From Rhodovarius sp. (GTDB lineage: Bacteria; Pseudomonadota; Alphaproteobacteria; Acetobacterales; Acetobacteraceae): a stretch of DNA of 44,093 nt. The notes beneath the pieces are model-generated. The model was given only the letters and a program-made list of their open reading frames with translations. It did not search any database and was not told the DNA's origin. Within the stretch, counting starts at the first letter, position 1, and the number at the start of each line of letters is the position of its first letter. This document shows, piece by piece, positions 1 to 8,690 of this stretch. The DNA is taken from contig JANWYF010000115.1 in the NCBI GenBank assembly GCA_025057055.1, positions 1-44,093 of the forward strand. The letters run 5' to 3'. A program made the position numbers and the translations under genes.

Positions 1-2
1 AC

Positions 3-413
3 ACCAATCTCGGCTCCTGCTTCAACATGTGCAAGGCGGTCTGGGAGGGGATGATCGCCCGGCGCTTCGGCCGCATCGTCAACATCGGCTCGATCAACGG
101 ACAGGCGGGCCAGCTCGGGCAGGTCAACTATGCCGCCGCCAAATCGGGCATCCATGGCTTCACCAAGGCGCTGGCGCTTGAGGGCGCGCGCTATGGCATC
201 ACGGTCAATACGGTCGCCCCCGGCTATGTCGACACCGACATGGTGCGGGCCGTGCCGGCCGATGTGCTCGAGAAGATCGTGGCACGCATCCCCCGCGGGC
301 GGCTCGGCACCGCGCAGGACATCGCGCGCGGCGTGGTCTTCCTGACTGCCGACGAGGCCGATTTCATCACCGGCTCGACGCTCTCGATCAACGGTGGCCA
401 GCACATGTATTGA
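3..413 (+). CDS. phaB: Acetoacetyl-CoA reductase PhaB, 3' part
   Basis: The gene enters from the left edge; the first complete codon is at position 3 and 136 codons plus stop are present. The protein is the C-terminal half of a short-chain dehydrogenase: it shows the catalytic Ser region (NIGSINGQAGQ), the Tyr-x3-Lys pair (YAAAKSG) and the C-terminal TGSTLSINGGQHMY. The motifs MCKAVWEGM and FITGSTLSINGGQHMY are those of PhaB, the NADPH-dependent reductase that makes (R)-3-hydroxybutyryl-CoA for polyhydroxybutyrate. FabG is the main alternative, but the tail is much closer to PhaB. phaA would be expected just outside the window. It converges on ccmI; a GC-rich inverted repeat (429-443, arms of 7 with one central base) lies between them and could help end transcription, though it has no T-run. 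Confidence 0.88.
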   Translation, partial: TNLGSCFNMCKAVWEGMIARRFGRIVNIGSINGQAGQLGQVNYAAAKSGIHGFTKALALEGARYGITVNTVAPGYVDTDMVRAVPADVLEKIVARIPRGRLGTAQDIARGVVFLTADEADFITGSTLSINGGQHMY

Positions 414-478
414 GGCGCCACTGAGGCCCGCCGCCGGGCGGCGCTGGGGCGCGGTGGGCGGCGCGCCCTTGGCAGCGG

Positions 479-1264
479 CTAGGGCAGGCTGCGCAGCCGC
501 TGCTCGACCAGCGGCCGCCAGGGCGCGTTGGGCGGGCTGTCGTTGAGCAGCGCCTGCCAGGCCGCGCGCGCATTGGCGCTGCGGCCGGCCGCTGCCTCGG
601 CCAGGCCCGCTAGGAAGCGCAGCCGGGGGTCCTGCGGCAGTTCGGCCAGGGCGCGGGCGATCAGGGGTGCTGCCTCGGCGTGGCGGCCGAGCTCGAGCAG
701 CAGCTCCGACAGATCGGCTGCCAGGCCAGGATCGAAGCCGGCCTCCAGCGCCTCCTGCCAGGCGGCGGCCGCTTCGCTGCGGCGGCCGCGGCTGCGCTCG
801 GCATTGCCGAGCAGGATCAGGCCCTGTCGCCGCACCTCTCCCTGCGGCATGCCGGCCAGGCGTTCGCGCAGCTGCCGGAGCAGCAGCTCATCGCGCGTGC
901 CGGCCTCCTGCCGCGCCTGGAAGCTGGCCGAGGGGAGGTTGGGCTCGCCGCGCAGCATGTAGAAGGCGATCGCGAAGATCGGGATCGCGATGAGCGCCGC
1001 CACCAGCGGGGCGCGGCTGCCGGTCTGCGCCGGCTCCGGCGCGGGGGCGGCCAGCAGGCGGCGCTGCACCTCGATCACCGCGTCGCGATAGGCGGTCTCG
1101 CTCAGCCGACCGGCGGCGCGTTCGCGTTCGAGTTCGGCGAGCTGTGCCTGGAAGAGGGCGCGGTCGGCTTCCGCCCGGTCGCGGGCCACCGCCGGGCCAC
1201 GCAGCGCGGGCAGAAGGGGCAGCACCAGCAGCGCTGCGAGGGCAGCGATGAAGGCCCAGGTCAT
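479..1264 (-). CDS. ccmI: Cytochrome c maturation protein CcmI
   Basis: Last gene of the ccmCDEFGHI cluster, 261 residues. CcmI helps hand apocytochrome c to the heme lyase (CcmF/CcmH) on the outer face of the inner membrane. The start at 1264 gives MTWAFIAALAALLVLPLLPAL, a first membrane helix, followed by a charged cytoplasmic loop with a leucine-zipper-like stretch (RALFQAQLAELERERAAGRL), a second helix near residues 95-112 (LVAALIAIPIFAIAFYML), and an alanine-rich periplasmic part with TPR-like repeats. The open frame continues upstream of 1264 but that extension is low quality and runs into ccmH. It begins 50 bases after the ccmH stop, on the same strand. The family is poorly conserved, so the call leans on topology and position. 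Confidence 0.85.
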   Translation of the reverse strand: MTWAFIAALAALLVLPLLPALRGPAVARDRAEADRALFQAQLAELERERAAGRLSETAYRDAVIEVQRRLLAAPAPEPAQTGSRAPLVAALIAIPIFAIAFYMLRGEPNLPSASFQARQEAGTRDELLLRQLRERLAGMPQGEVRRQGLILLGNAERSRGRRSEAAAAWQEALEAGFDPGLAADLSELLLELGRHAEAAPLIARALAELPQDPRLRFLAGLAEAAAGRSANARAAWQALLNDSPPNAPWRPLVEQRLRSLP

Positions 1265-1313
1265 GGCATGGCCCGCGGCGGCAGGGCGGCGGGACCGGGG
1301 GCGGGGGGCAATG

Positions 1314-1772
1314 TCATGGGCCGCGGATGATCCTCTCGAGGCGCGCCTGCTCCTCGGGCGAGAGGGGGGCGGGCGCGGGCGGGGGCTGACGCCGGCGGGC
1401 GAGGATGACGGCCAGGCCCAGGGCGAGCGCGAGCAGCGGGGAGGCCCAGAGCAGCAGGGTGAAGGCGGAGAGCGGCGGGCGCAGCAGCACGAAATCGCCG
1501 TAGCGCTCGTGCAGGAAACGGCGGATCGCCGCATCGCTGTCCCCGGCCTCGATCCGCTCCCGCACCAGCCGGCGCAGATCGCGCGCCAGATCGGCCTCGC
1601 TGTCCTCGATGGACTGGCCCTGGCAGACCATGCAGCGGATCTCTCGCCCCAGGGCCTGGGCGCGGGCCTCGGCCGCGGGGTCGGCCAGCCGGTCGCCGGG
1701 CAGGAAGGCGGCGCCGGCCGGGCCAGCCAGCAGCGCCAGCAGGAGGGCGAGGGCGGGAAGGCGGTGGTGCAT
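1314..1772 (-). CDS. ccmH: Cytochrome c maturation protein CcmH (CycL)
   Basis: 152 residues. CcmH is the membrane-anchored thiol oxidoreductase that reduces or holds the CXXCH cysteines of apocytochrome c for ligation by CcmF. The protein has a signal peptide (residues 1-21, ending AGA-A), the family motif REIRCMVCQGQSIEDS with the redox pair Cys47 and Cys50, a three-helix bundle domain, and a C-terminal membrane helix (LLLWASPLLALALGLAVILARRR) followed by a short tail. The start ATG at 1772 overlaps the ccmG stop by one base (TGATG), so the two are translationally coupled. This is the short, single-domain alphaproteobacterial form, with the TPR part as separate ccmI, unlike the fused E. coli CcmH. 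Confidence 0.93.
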   Translation of the reverse strand: MHHRLPALALLLALLAGPAGAAFLPGDRLADPAAEARAQALGREIRCMVCQGQSIEDSEADLARDLRRLVRERIEAGDSDAAIRRFLHERYGDFVLLRPPLSAFTLLLWASPLLALALGLAVILARRRQPPPAPAPLSPEEQARLERIIRGP

Positions 1773-2347
1773 CAGGCGTAACGCCGCAGCAGCGGCCGCA
1801 GGTCCTGGTTCAGCACATCGGCCGTGATCGGCCCGGCGAAGCGCCAGCGGATCAGCCCCTGCCGGTCGATCAGGTAGGTCTCGGGCACGCCATAGACGCC
1901 CCAGTCGATCGCCACCCGTCCCGGCAGGTCGGCCCCCAGGCGACGGTAGGGATCGCCCCGTTCGGCGAGGAAGCGCAGGGCATCGGCCGGGCGATCCTTG
2001 TAGGAGATGCCGTAGATCGGCACCCCCTCGCGGTGCAGGGCCATCAGCTGCGGGTGCTCGATGATGCAGGGCACGCACCAGGAGGCCCAGAAATTGACCA
2101 GGACCGGGCGGGCGGGGGCGCGCAGATCGGCGCTCGAGAGGCCAGGGTGCGGCGCGCCCTCCACCGGCGGCAGATCGAAGGGCGGAGGCGGGCGGTTGAG
2201 CAGGGCCGAGGGCACGGAGCGCGGGTTGAAGCTGCCATCCTGCAGCCCGGCCAGCATGAACCAGAAGCCCGCCCCGGCCGCAGCGACCACGCCGAGGGGC
2301 GCGGCGGCCAGCAGGCGGCGCCGGAGCAGATCGGGGCGCGCGCTCAT
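1772..2347 (-). CDS. ccmG: Thiol:disulfide interchange protein CcmG/DsbE
   Basis: 191 residues. A membrane-tethered periplasmic thioredoxin-like protein that keeps the heme-binding cysteines of apocytochrome c, or CcmH, reduced. Visible are an N-terminal membrane anchor (residues about 10-35), the thioredoxin-fold active site WCVPC at 90-94 (Cys91, Cys94), and the CcmG-specific segment GVYGVPETYLID at 150-161 with the cis-proline. The conserved acidic residue that distinguishes DsbE/CcmG lies in the region after the active site. Its ATG at 2347 overlaps the ccmF stop by four bases (ATGA), and its stop overlaps the ccmH start. Length matches the family (about 175-200). Confidence 0.94.
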   Translation of the reverse strand: MSARPDLLRRRLLAAAPLGVVAAAGAGFWFMLAGLQDGSFNPRSVPSALLNRPPPPFDLPPVEGAPHPGLSSADLRAPARPVLVNFWASWCVPCIIEHPQLMALHREGVPIYGISYKDRPADALRFLAERGDPYRRLGADLPGRVAIDWGVYGVPETYLIDRQGLIRWRFAGPITADVLNQDLRPLLRRYA

Positions 2348-4308
2348 GCTGCCTGCGCCACGGCCGGCTTGCGCGCCGGCGCGGCGATCCGCACCCGCCG
2401 GTCGGAGAGGGAGATGCCCGCGCCGATCGCCATGATGATGCCGCCGAACCAGATCCAGGGTGCCAGCGGATTGTGGTGCAGGCGCAGCACCGCCGAACCG
2501 TCGCGCTCCTCGCCCAGGACGGCGTAGAGGTCGCGCAGGAAATTGGTGCGGATGCTGGCCTCGGTGGTGGTGGTGCGGCCGATCGGGAAGAAGCGTCGCT
2601 GCGGCGACATGGTCATCACCTCTCGCCCATCCTGGAGCAGCGTGATCTCGGCCCGCCGGGCGGTCCAGTTCGGCCCCTGGTAGTCCCGCACCTGATCAAG
2701 CCGCCATTCATAGCCGGCAAAGCGCGTCGACTCGCCGGGTTTGAGGGCGATGAGCGTCTCCGTGGCAAGGCCCATGCCGGCAATGCCGAGCGCGGTGACG
2801 CCAACGCCGGCATGGGCGATCGCCGCCCCCCAGGCGGCGCGCGGCAGGCCGCGGGCGCGGGCGAGGGCGGCGGCGAGCGGCAGGCGGAAGAGGGCGATGC
2901 GCTCCACGATATCGGCCGCTGCCCCCGCGATCAGCCACGCCCCGGCGGCAAAGCCGAGCGCTGGCCAGAAGCGGTAACCGGCGAGGGCGAGCGCCAGCAG
3001 GAAGGCGGCGAGAGCAACCAGCGCCGCCCACCACAGCCGCTGCAGCACGGGCCAGAGCTCGGCGCGCTTCCAAGGCATCAGCGGCCCCGCTGCCATGGCG
3101 GCAACCAGCGGCAGGGCAAGCGGCAGGGAGGCGATGTTGAAGAACGGCGGGCCGACGGAGATCAACCGATCGGTCAGCAGGTCCAGAAACAGCGGATAGA
3201 GCGTGCCCACCAGCACCACCGCGCAGAGGCAGCAGAGCAGCAGATTGTTGAGCACCAGGGCCCCTTCGCGCGAGAGGGGCGCGAAAACGCCCTGCGGGAC
3301 CATGGAGGGGGCCCGCCAGGCGAAGAGGGCGAAGGCCCCGCCGACATAGAAGGCCAGCATGGCCAGGATGAAGACGCCGCGCGCCGGGTCGGCGGCGAAG
3401 GCATGGACCGAGTTGAGCACGCCGGAGCGCACCAGGAAGGTGCCCAGCATCGACAGCGCGAAGGCCAGCAGCGCGAGCAGCACGGTCCAGATCTTCAGAG
3501 CGCCGCGCTTCTCGACCACGATCGCGGAATGCAGCAGCGCGGTCGCGGCCAGCCAGGGCATGAGGGAGGCGTTCTCGACCGGATCCCAGAACCAGTACCC
3601 GCCCCAGCCGAGCTCATAATAGGCCCACCAGGAGCCGACCGCGATGCCGAGCGTGAGGAAGGCCCAGGAGGCGAGCGCCCAGGGCCGCACCCAGGCACCC
3701 CAGGCGGCATCCACCCGCCCCTCGATCAAGGCCGCGATGGCGAAGGCGAAAGTGACCGCCGTCCCGACATAGCCCATGTAGAGCAGCGGCGGATGCAGCG
3801 CGAGGCCGATATCCTGCAGCAGCGGATTGAGCCCCTGACCGTCCGGCGCGGGGGGCCAGACCCGCTCGAAGGGGTTGGAGGTGGTCAGGATGAAGAGCAG
3901 GAACCCGGCCGAGATCGCGCCCAGCACCGCGATCACCCGGGCCTGCAGGACCGAGGGCAGATCACGGCCGAAGCTCGCCACCGCTGCCGCGCAGAGGGCG
4001 AGCACGGTCACCCAGAGCACCATCGATCCTTCGTGGTTCCCCCAGGTGCCGGTGATCTTGTAGAGCATCGGCTTGGCCGAGTGGCTGTTCTGGACCACGT
4101 TCAGCACCGAGGTGTCGTTGATCGCATAACAGGCGACCAGCGCAGCGAAGCCTGCGACCGTGGCGAGGAGGAGGGCATGGGCGAGCGGCACCGCGGCCGC
4201 CATCAGCCGGGCATCGCGCCGCTGCGCCCCGATCAGCGGCAGCACGGCCTGCGCCACCGACAGCGCCAAAGCCATCGCCAGGGCAAAGTGACCGAGCTCG
4301 GGTATCAT
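2344..4308 (-). CDS. ccmF: Cytochrome c heme lyase subunit CcmF
   Basis: 654 residues, multi-spanning inner-membrane protein that ligates heme from holo-CcmE to apocytochrome c together with CcmH and CcmI. The tryptophan-rich heme-handling motif WGGYWFWDPVENASLMPW is near residues 230-250, and flanking histidine-bearing loops are intact (NSHSAKPMLYKITGTWGNHEGSM early in the protein). The length is normal for the family. The start at 4308 gives MIPELGHFALAMAL, the usual CcmF N-terminus; the open frame runs further upstream but that part is antisense-type arginine/proline-rich sequence overlapping ccmE. ccmE ends 20 bases upstream and ccmG overlaps its stop. Confidence 0.95.
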   Translation of the reverse strand: MIPELGHFALAMALALSVAQAVLPLIGAQRRDARLMAAAVPLAHALLLATVAGFAALVACYAINDTSVLNVVQNSHSAKPMLYKITGTWGNHEGSMVLWVTVLALCAAAVASFGRDLPSVLQARVIAVLGAISAGFLLFILTTSNPFERVWPPAPDGQGLNPLLQDIGLALHPPLLYMGYVGTAVTFAFAIAALIEGRVDAAWGAWVRPWALASWAFLTLGIAVGSWWAYYELGWGGYWFWDPVENASLMPWLAATALLHSAIVVEKRGALKIWTVLLALLAFALSMLGTFLVRSGVLNSVHAFAADPARGVFILAMLAFYVGGAFALFAWRAPSMVPQGVFAPLSREGALVLNNLLLCCLCAVVLVGTLYPLFLDLLTDRLISVGPPFFNIASLPLALPLVAAMAAGPLMPWKRAELWPVLQRLWWAALVALAAFLLALALAGYRFWPALGFAAGAWLIAGAAADIVERIALFRLPLAAALARARGLPRAAWGAAIAHAGVGVTALGIAGMGLATETLIALKPGESTRFAGYEWRLDQVRDYQGPNWTARRAEITLLQDGREVMTMSPQRRFFPIGRTTTTEASIRTNFLRDLYAVLGEERDGSAVLRLHHNPLAPWIWFGGIIMAIGAGISLSDRRVRIAAPARKPAVAQAA

Positions 4309-4327
4309 GATGGCGTTCTCTCCCGGC

Positions 4328-4834
4328 TCAGCCGCCGCTCCGGCGCGGGTCCAACCGGTTCCAGCCCGAAGCCGGGGGCGGGTCGCCGCGGGCGGGATCC
4401 CAATGGCCGGCGCGCCGCAGCGCATCCGCAACCTCGGGCGGCATGTAGTTCTCGTCGTGGCGGGCCAGCACCTCCCGCGCCAGGAAGACATTGCCCGGCC
4501 CCAGCCGGCCGAGGGTGACCACGCCCTGCCCCTCGCGGAAGAGATCCGGCAGCACACCGCTGAACTGCACCGGGATGCTGTGCTGGCCGTCGGTGACGCG
4601 GAAGGTCACATGGGGGCGGCCATCCGGGCCGGTGCTGCGCTGGACGCTGCCTGCCTCCACGAGCCCGCCCAGGCGGAAGTCGCGCCCGGGCGGCGGCGCC
4701 TCGGCCAGGATGTCGGAGGGGCTGCGGAAGAAGACCAGATTGTCCTGGAAGGCGGTCAGCGTCAGTGCGGTGGCGGTACCAAGCCCGATGCCGCAGAGGA
4801 GCAGGATGTAGAGGCGGCGGCGCTTGCGGGTCAT
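4328..4834 (-). CDS. ccmE: Heme chaperone CcmE
   Basis: 168 residues. CcmE is the membrane-anchored periplasmic chaperone that binds heme covalently through one histidine and carries it to CcmF. There is an N-terminal positively charged stretch and one membrane helix (LYILLLCGIGLGTATALTLTAF, residues 8-29), an OB-fold beta domain with GGLVEAGSVQR, and the heme-binding motif HDENYMPPE with His126 and Tyr130. The C-terminal tail after the motif is flexible and poorly conserved, as usual. It starts one base after the ccmD stop. Confidence 0.95.
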   Translation of the reverse strand: MTRKRRRLYILLLCGIGLGTATALTLTAFQDNLVFFRSPSDILAEAPPPGRDFRLGGLVEAGSVQRSTGPDGRPHVTFRVTDGQHSIPVQFSGVLPDLFREGQGVVTLGRLGPGNVFLAREVLARHDENYMPPEVADALRRAGHWDPARGDPPPASGWNRLDPRRSGG

Positions 4835-4835
4835 C

Positions 4836-4967
4836 TCAACGCTTCTCCAGCACGGCTAGCCTCCGGGCCGCGGCGCGCAGCCGCCCGCGCACCACGGCCG
4901 CCAGCACGGCAAAGGCCGTCAGCACCACGCCCCAGCTCAGCAGCACATGCCACCAGTGCCAGGTCAT
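4836..4967 (-). CDS. ccmD: Heme exporter accessory protein CcmD
   Basis: A 43-residue protein, too small for most gene filters. It has one hydrophobic helix (HVLLSWGVVLTAFAVLAAVV, about residues 7-26) followed by a basic tail (RGRLRAAARRLAVLEKR), the classic CcmD layout. CcmD joins CcmC and CcmE to release holo-CcmE from the CcmABC complex. Start at 4967 (MTWHWWHVLL) lies one base after the ccmC stop, and its stop is one base before ccmE. Sequence alone would be weak; the position between ccmC and ccmE makes it firm. Confidence 0.9.
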   Translation of the reverse strand: MTWHWWHVLLSWGVVLTAFAVLAAVVRGRLRAAARRLAVLEKR

Positions 4968-4968
4968 C

Positions 4969-5742
4969 TCAGCCGCCCTCCCGTTCGGCGCGGCGGGCTG
5001 CGGCCATCTGCAGGGCGCGCAGACGCCGCTCCTGCAGCCCGGCCCGGGTGGCGGCCAGCGCCAGCGCGACGAAGCAGAGGCTGAAGGCCAGCGCGTTGAC
5101 GAGCAAGGGATAGAGGATGTCGACGTGAATGCCCGGCGCATCCAGCCGCGTCACGCTCGCCGGCTGGTGCAGCGTGTTCCACCAATCGACGCTGAATTTC
5201 ACGATGGGGAGATTGACCGCGCCGATCAGGGCGAGGATCGCGCCCATCCGCGCGCCGCGGTCGGGATCGTCGAAGGCGCGGGTCAGCGCCGCATGCCCGA
5301 CCCAGAGGAAGAACAGCACCAGCACGCTGGTCAGCCGGGCATCCCACACCCACCAAGTGCCCCACATCGGCCGCCCCCAGAGGCTGCCGGTGGCGAGGCA
5401 GAGGGCAGTGACCATCGCCCCGATCGGGGAGAGCTCCCGCGCGGCCACATCGGCCAGCGGATGGCGCCAGACCAGCGAGATGACCGAGAGCACCACCAGG
5501 GCGAGATAGCCCCCCATGGCGAGCCAGGCCATCGGCACATGGACGTACATGATCCGCACCGTCTCACCCTGCTGCCAGTCGGGAGGGGACAGCCAGAGGC
5601 CCCAGACCATGCCGAGGGCGAGACAGAGCAGCCCCGCCCCGGTCAGCCAGGGCAGCAGCAGGCCGGAGACGCGCAGGAACCGCCCGGGATTGGCCAACAG
5701 ATGAAGGCGGGCCATGCCGCGCGGTGCCGTGGTGCTGCTCAT
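4969..5742 (-). CDS. ccmC: Heme exporter/handling protein CcmC
   Basis: 257 residues, about six membrane helices. CcmC presents heme to CcmE. It carries the tryptophan-rich motif MWGTWWVWDARLTS (WGTWWVWD at 127-134) and the two external heme-ligand histidines expected, His68 in MYVHVP and His192 in NTLHQPAS. The start was set at 5742 (MSSTTAPRGM); in-frame ATGs at 5769 and 5715 are alternatives, the former preceded by a less convincing leader. It is the first gene of the minus-strand cluster. ccmA and ccmB are not beside it, so the ABC transporter part must be encoded elsewhere. The 186-base region up to the divergent EVE gene should hold the promoter; I saw no clear one. Confidence 0.95.
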   Translation of the reverse strand: MSSTTAPRGMARLHLLANPGRFLRVSGLLLPWLTGAGLLCLALGMVWGLWLSPPDWQQGETVRIMYVHVPMAWLAMGGYLALVVLSVISLVWRHPLADVAARELSPIGAMVTALCLATGSLWGRPMWGTWWVWDARLTSVLVLFFLWVGHAALTRAFDDPDRGARMGAILALIGAVNLPIVKFSVDWWNTLHQPASVTRLDAPGIHVDILYPLLVNALAFSLCFVALALAATRAGLQERRLRALQMAAARRAEREGG

Positions 5743-5928
5743 GCCTGTGCGCTCTTTCCCTCCGAACATGTAGGCCCATCCCCGGCGCCGCGAAAGGCTG
5801 TTGCTCGCCGCCGCAACGACCCCCCTCGCTAGCGCTGACCAGCCGGGCCCGATGGCCGGGCCGGGTTGACAAGCCGCCCCCCCGGCCGCCATCCCGCGGG
5901 CGAACGGGGAAGGGGTCTGGCCTGGACC

Positions 5929-6348
5929 ATGGCCTATTGGCTCGTGAAAAGCGAACCCGATGCGTTCAGCTGGCAGCAGCAGCTCGCCCATCGGGTCGAA
6001 CCCTGGACCGGCGTGCGCAACGCGGTCGCGGCCCGGAACCTGCGCGCGATGGCGCGGGGTGACCTCGCCTTCTTCTACCATTCGAATATCGGGCGGGAGA
6101 TCGTGGGCGTGGTGCGCGTGGTGCGCACCGCCTATCCGGACCCGACCGACGAGACGGGGCGCTGGGTTGCCGTCGATGTCGAGGCGGTGGCCACCCTGCC
6201 GCGGCCGGTACCGCTGTCGGCCATCAAGGCCGATCCCGATCTGGCCACGCTTGCGCTGGTCCGCCAGCCGCGCCTGTCGGTGATGCCGGTCAGTCCCGAA
6301 CACTGGGCCAAACTCTGCGCCATGGCGGGCTGGGCGGGGCCGGGCTGA
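5929..6348 (+). CDS. EVE domain protein (thymocyte nuclear protein 1 family)
   Basis: 139 residues, a single EVE domain. The protein opens with MAYWLVKSEPDAFSW and continues with WTGVRNAVAARNLRAMARGD, FFYHSN and IVGVVRVV, all strongly conserved in this PUA-like fold. EVE domains are thought to recognise modified bases in DNA or RNA; the exact ligand of the stand-alone bacterial form is unknown. The start at 5929 matches the universal family N-terminus; the open frame extends to 5866 but the extra residues are not family-like. A TTGACA hexamer at 5866-5871 could be its -35 box, without a good -10. It is divergent from ccmC and 201 bases upstream of rimP. Confidence 0.9.
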   Translation: MAYWLVKSEPDAFSWQQQLAHRVEPWTGVRNAVAARNLRAMARGDLAFFYHSNIGREIVGVVRVVRTAYPDPTDETGRWVAVDVEAVATLPRPVPLSAIKADPDLATLALVRQPRLSVMPVSPEHWAKLCAMAGWAGPG

Positions 6349-6439
6349 TCCCCGCCGCGGTGGAGGCCGGATGGGCGCGGCGGGCCGCAGAAGAAGGCTG
6401 CGGCGGCCGCGGCCCGGCCATGCGCGCGCCGCCGGCGCC

Positions 6440-6468
6440 TTGCATCCTCGGCGGCTGGGGTCTACATC
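6440..6468 (+). promoter_or_regulatory. Candidate sigma-70 promoter for the rimP-nusA-infB operon
   Basis: TTGCAT at 6440-6445, a 17-base spacer and TACATC at 6463-6468, about 80 bases before the rimP start. Both hexamers keep the key positions of the housekeeping consensus. The position fits the head of the operon, but this is a match by eye in GC-rich DNA and no transcription start is known. Confidence 0.35.
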
Positions 6469-6549
6469 GCAGCTCATTCCATCCATCGCAGGCCGCTGTG
6501 GGGGTGGGCCTCCGGGCCCGCCCTGTCGGCGGTTGGAGAGCACCCATCC

Positions 6550-7152
6550 TTGAGCAGCAACCTCACCCCCGAACGACCGCAGCATGAGGGCCTGGAAGCC
6601 CGCATCGCCGATGCCATCGCCCCCGCGATCGAGGCCATGGGCTTCGAACTCGTGCGCGTACAGGTCTCGGGCAAGGAGCGGCCGACGGTGCAGGTCATGG
6701 CCGACCGGCCCGATGGGATGCCCTTCACGCTCGAGGATTGCGAAGCGGTCTCGCACCAGATCTCGGCCATCCTCGACGTCGAGGATCCGATCCCTGGCGA
6801 ATGGCTGCTCGAGGTCTCCTCACCCGGGATCGACCGGCCGCTCACCCGCACCAAGGACTGGCAGCGCTTCGCCGGCCACCTGGCGACGGTGGAGCTGCTT
6901 GCCCCGCAGGAGGGGCGGCGGCGGCTCAAGGGTGTCGTGCTCGGCGCCGATGCCGCTACGGCAAGGCTGAGGCTCGAGGATGGCAGCGAGATCGCCCTGG
7001 CGCGCAACAATATCCGGCGCGCCAAGCTGGTGCTGACCGAGGCGCTGATCGCCGCCTCCGCCCCGCCGCGGCCGCCGCCTGCCGCCGGCGAGGCGATCGA
7101 CGAACAGGCCGCGCCGCCCCCGCCCGGGCGGCGCCGCAGGAAGGAGCAATGA
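6550..7152 (+). CDS. rimP: Ribosome maturation factor RimP
   Basis: 200 residues. RimP is needed for assembly of the 30S subunit. The N-terminal alpha/beta domain shows [26 protein letters not shown]-type sequence and [24 protein letters not shown], the most conserved RimP segment; the C-terminal SH3-like domain follows ([22 protein letters not shown]), then a proline/alanine-rich basic tail of about 35 residues. The start is a TTG at 6550; no ATG lies in frame upstream of the conserved core, and GGAGAG at 6535-6540 sits nine bases before the TTG. It heads the conserved rimP-nusA-ylxR-infB-rbfA operon. Confidence 0.95.
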   Translation: MSSNLTPERPQHEGLEARIADAIAPAIEAMGFELVRVQVSGKERPTVQVMADRPDGMPFTLEDCEAVSHQISAILDVEDPIPGEWLLEVSSPGIDRPLTRTKDWQRFAGHLATVELLAPQEGRRRLKGVVLGADAATARLRLEDGSEIALARNNIRRAKLVLTEALIAASAPPRPPPAAGEAIDEQAAPPPPGRRRRKEQ

Positions 7153-7154
7153 CC

Positions 7155-8690
7155 ATGGCCCTCGAGATGTCCGTCCAGCGCCCGGAGCTGCTGGCCGTTG
7201 CCGACGCCGTCGCGCGCGAGAAGAACATCGAGCGCGAAGAGGTGCTGGAGGCGATGGAGCAGGCGATGGCCAAGGCCGGCCGCGCCAAATACGGCCAGGA
7301 GAAGGACATCCGCGCGAGCATCGACCGCAAGACCGGGGAGGTGCGCCTCTCCCGCTGGACCGAGGTGGTGGACGCCGAGACGGTGGAGAACGAGGCCACC
7401 CAGATCCCGCTGCGCATCGCCCAGAAGATCAAGCCCGGGATCAAGGCCGGCGAGTTCATCGTCGACCCCCTGCCGCCGATCGATTTCGGCCGCATCGCGG
7501 CGCAGACCGCCAAGCAGGTGATCGTGCAGCGGGTGCGCGAAGTCGAGCGCAAGAAGCAGTACGAGGAATACAAGGACCGCGTCGGGGATATCGTCAACGG
7601 CGTGGTCAAGCGGACGGAATACGGCAACTACCTGGTCGATCTCGGCCGCGCCGAGGCCCTGCTGCGGCGCGAGGAGACGATCATGCGCGAATCCTTCAAG
7701 AACGGCGATCGCGTGCGCGCCTACATCTACGACGTCCGCGAGGAGCCGCGCGGCCCGCAGATCTTCCTCTCGCGCACCCATCCCGGCTTTCTCGCCAAGC
7801 TCTTCGCGCAGGAGGTGCCTGAGATCTACGAGGGCATCATCGAGATCAAGGCGGTGGCGCGCGATCCCGGCTCCCGCGCCAAGATGGCGGTGATCAGCCA
7901 CGATTCCTCGATCGATCCGGTCGGGGCCTGCGTCGGCATGCGCGGAGCGCGGGTGCAGGCGGTGGTCGCCGAGCTGCAGGGCGAGAAGATCGACATCATC
8001 CCCTGGAGCCCCGATCCGGCCACCTTCATCGTCAACGCCCTCGCCCCGGCCGAGGTCACCAAGGTCGTCCTCGACGAGGAAGGCCGGCGCTGCGAGGTGG
8101 TGGTTCCCGACGACCAGCTGAGCCTGGCCATCGGCCGGCGCGGGCAGAATGTGCGCCTGGCCTCGCAGCTGACGCGCTATGACATCGACATCCTGAGCGA
8201 GAGCGAGGAGAGCGAGCGCCGTCAGGAGGAGTTCCGCAAGCGCACCGGCCTCTTCGTCGAGGGGCTGGACGTCGATGACATCATCGCCGGCCTGCTGGTC
8301 CAGGAGGGCTTCAGCACGATCGAGGAGATCGCCGAGGTCGACGTCGAGGAGCTGGCCTCGATCCAGGGCTTCGACGAGAACATTGCAGCCGAGCTGCACC
8401 GCCGTGCGGTGGAGTGGGTGGAACGCCGCAACGCCGAACTGGACGCCAAGCGCCGCGCCCTCGGCGTGGAGGATGCGGTGGCCGCCTTCGAGGCCTTCAC
8501 CCCGGCCATGCTGGTCACTCTCGGCGAGAAGGGGATCAAGACCCTCGATGACCTAGCGGGCCTTGCCGGCGATGAGCTGGTCGAGCTGCTGGGCGAGGAG
8601 GCGATCGACCTGGAGACCGCCAATGCGGTGGTGATGGCCGCGCGCGAGCACTGGTTCAGCGAAGGAAGCGATGCCGGCCGCAACGGCTGA
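7155..8690 (+). CDS. nusA: Transcription termination/antitermination factor NusA
   Basis: About 511 residues. NusA binds RNA polymerase and nascent RNA to control pausing, termination and antitermination. Domains in order: N-terminal RNAP-binding domain (to about residue 130), S1 ([30 protein letters not shown]), KH1 and KH2 ([54 protein letters not shown]), then two acidic C-terminal repeats with helix-hairpin-helix character, as in many proteobacteria. Two starts compete: ATG 7149 overlaps the rimP stop (ATGA) but is only two bases from AAGGAG (7141-7146), whereas ATG 7155 has an eight-base spacing, so 7155 was chosen. The stop lies within ylxR. Confidence 0.96.
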   Translation: MALEMSVQRPELLAVADAVAREKNIEREEVLEAMEQAMAKAGRAKYGQEKDIRASIDRKTGEVRLSRWTEVVDAETVENEATQIPLRIAQKIKPGIKAGEFIVDPLPPIDFGRIAAQTAKQVIVQRVREVERKKQYEEYKDRVGDIVNGVVKRTEYGNYLVDLGRAEALLRREETIMRESFKNGDRVRAYIYDVREEPRGPQIFLSRTHPGFLAKLFAQEVPEIYEGIIEIKAVARDPGSRAKMAVISHDSSIDPVGACVGMRGARVQAVVAELQGEKIDIIPWSPDPATFIVNALAPAEVTKVVLDEEGRRCEVVVPDDQLSLAIGRRGQNVRLASQLTRYDIDILSESEESERRQEEFRKRTGLFVEGLDVDDIIAGLLVQEGFSTIEEIAEVDVEELASIQGFDENIAAELHRRAVEWVERRNAELDAKRRALGVEDAVAAFEAFTPAMLVTLGEKGIKTLDDLAGLAGDELVELLGEEAIDLETANAVVMAAREHWFSEGSDAGRNG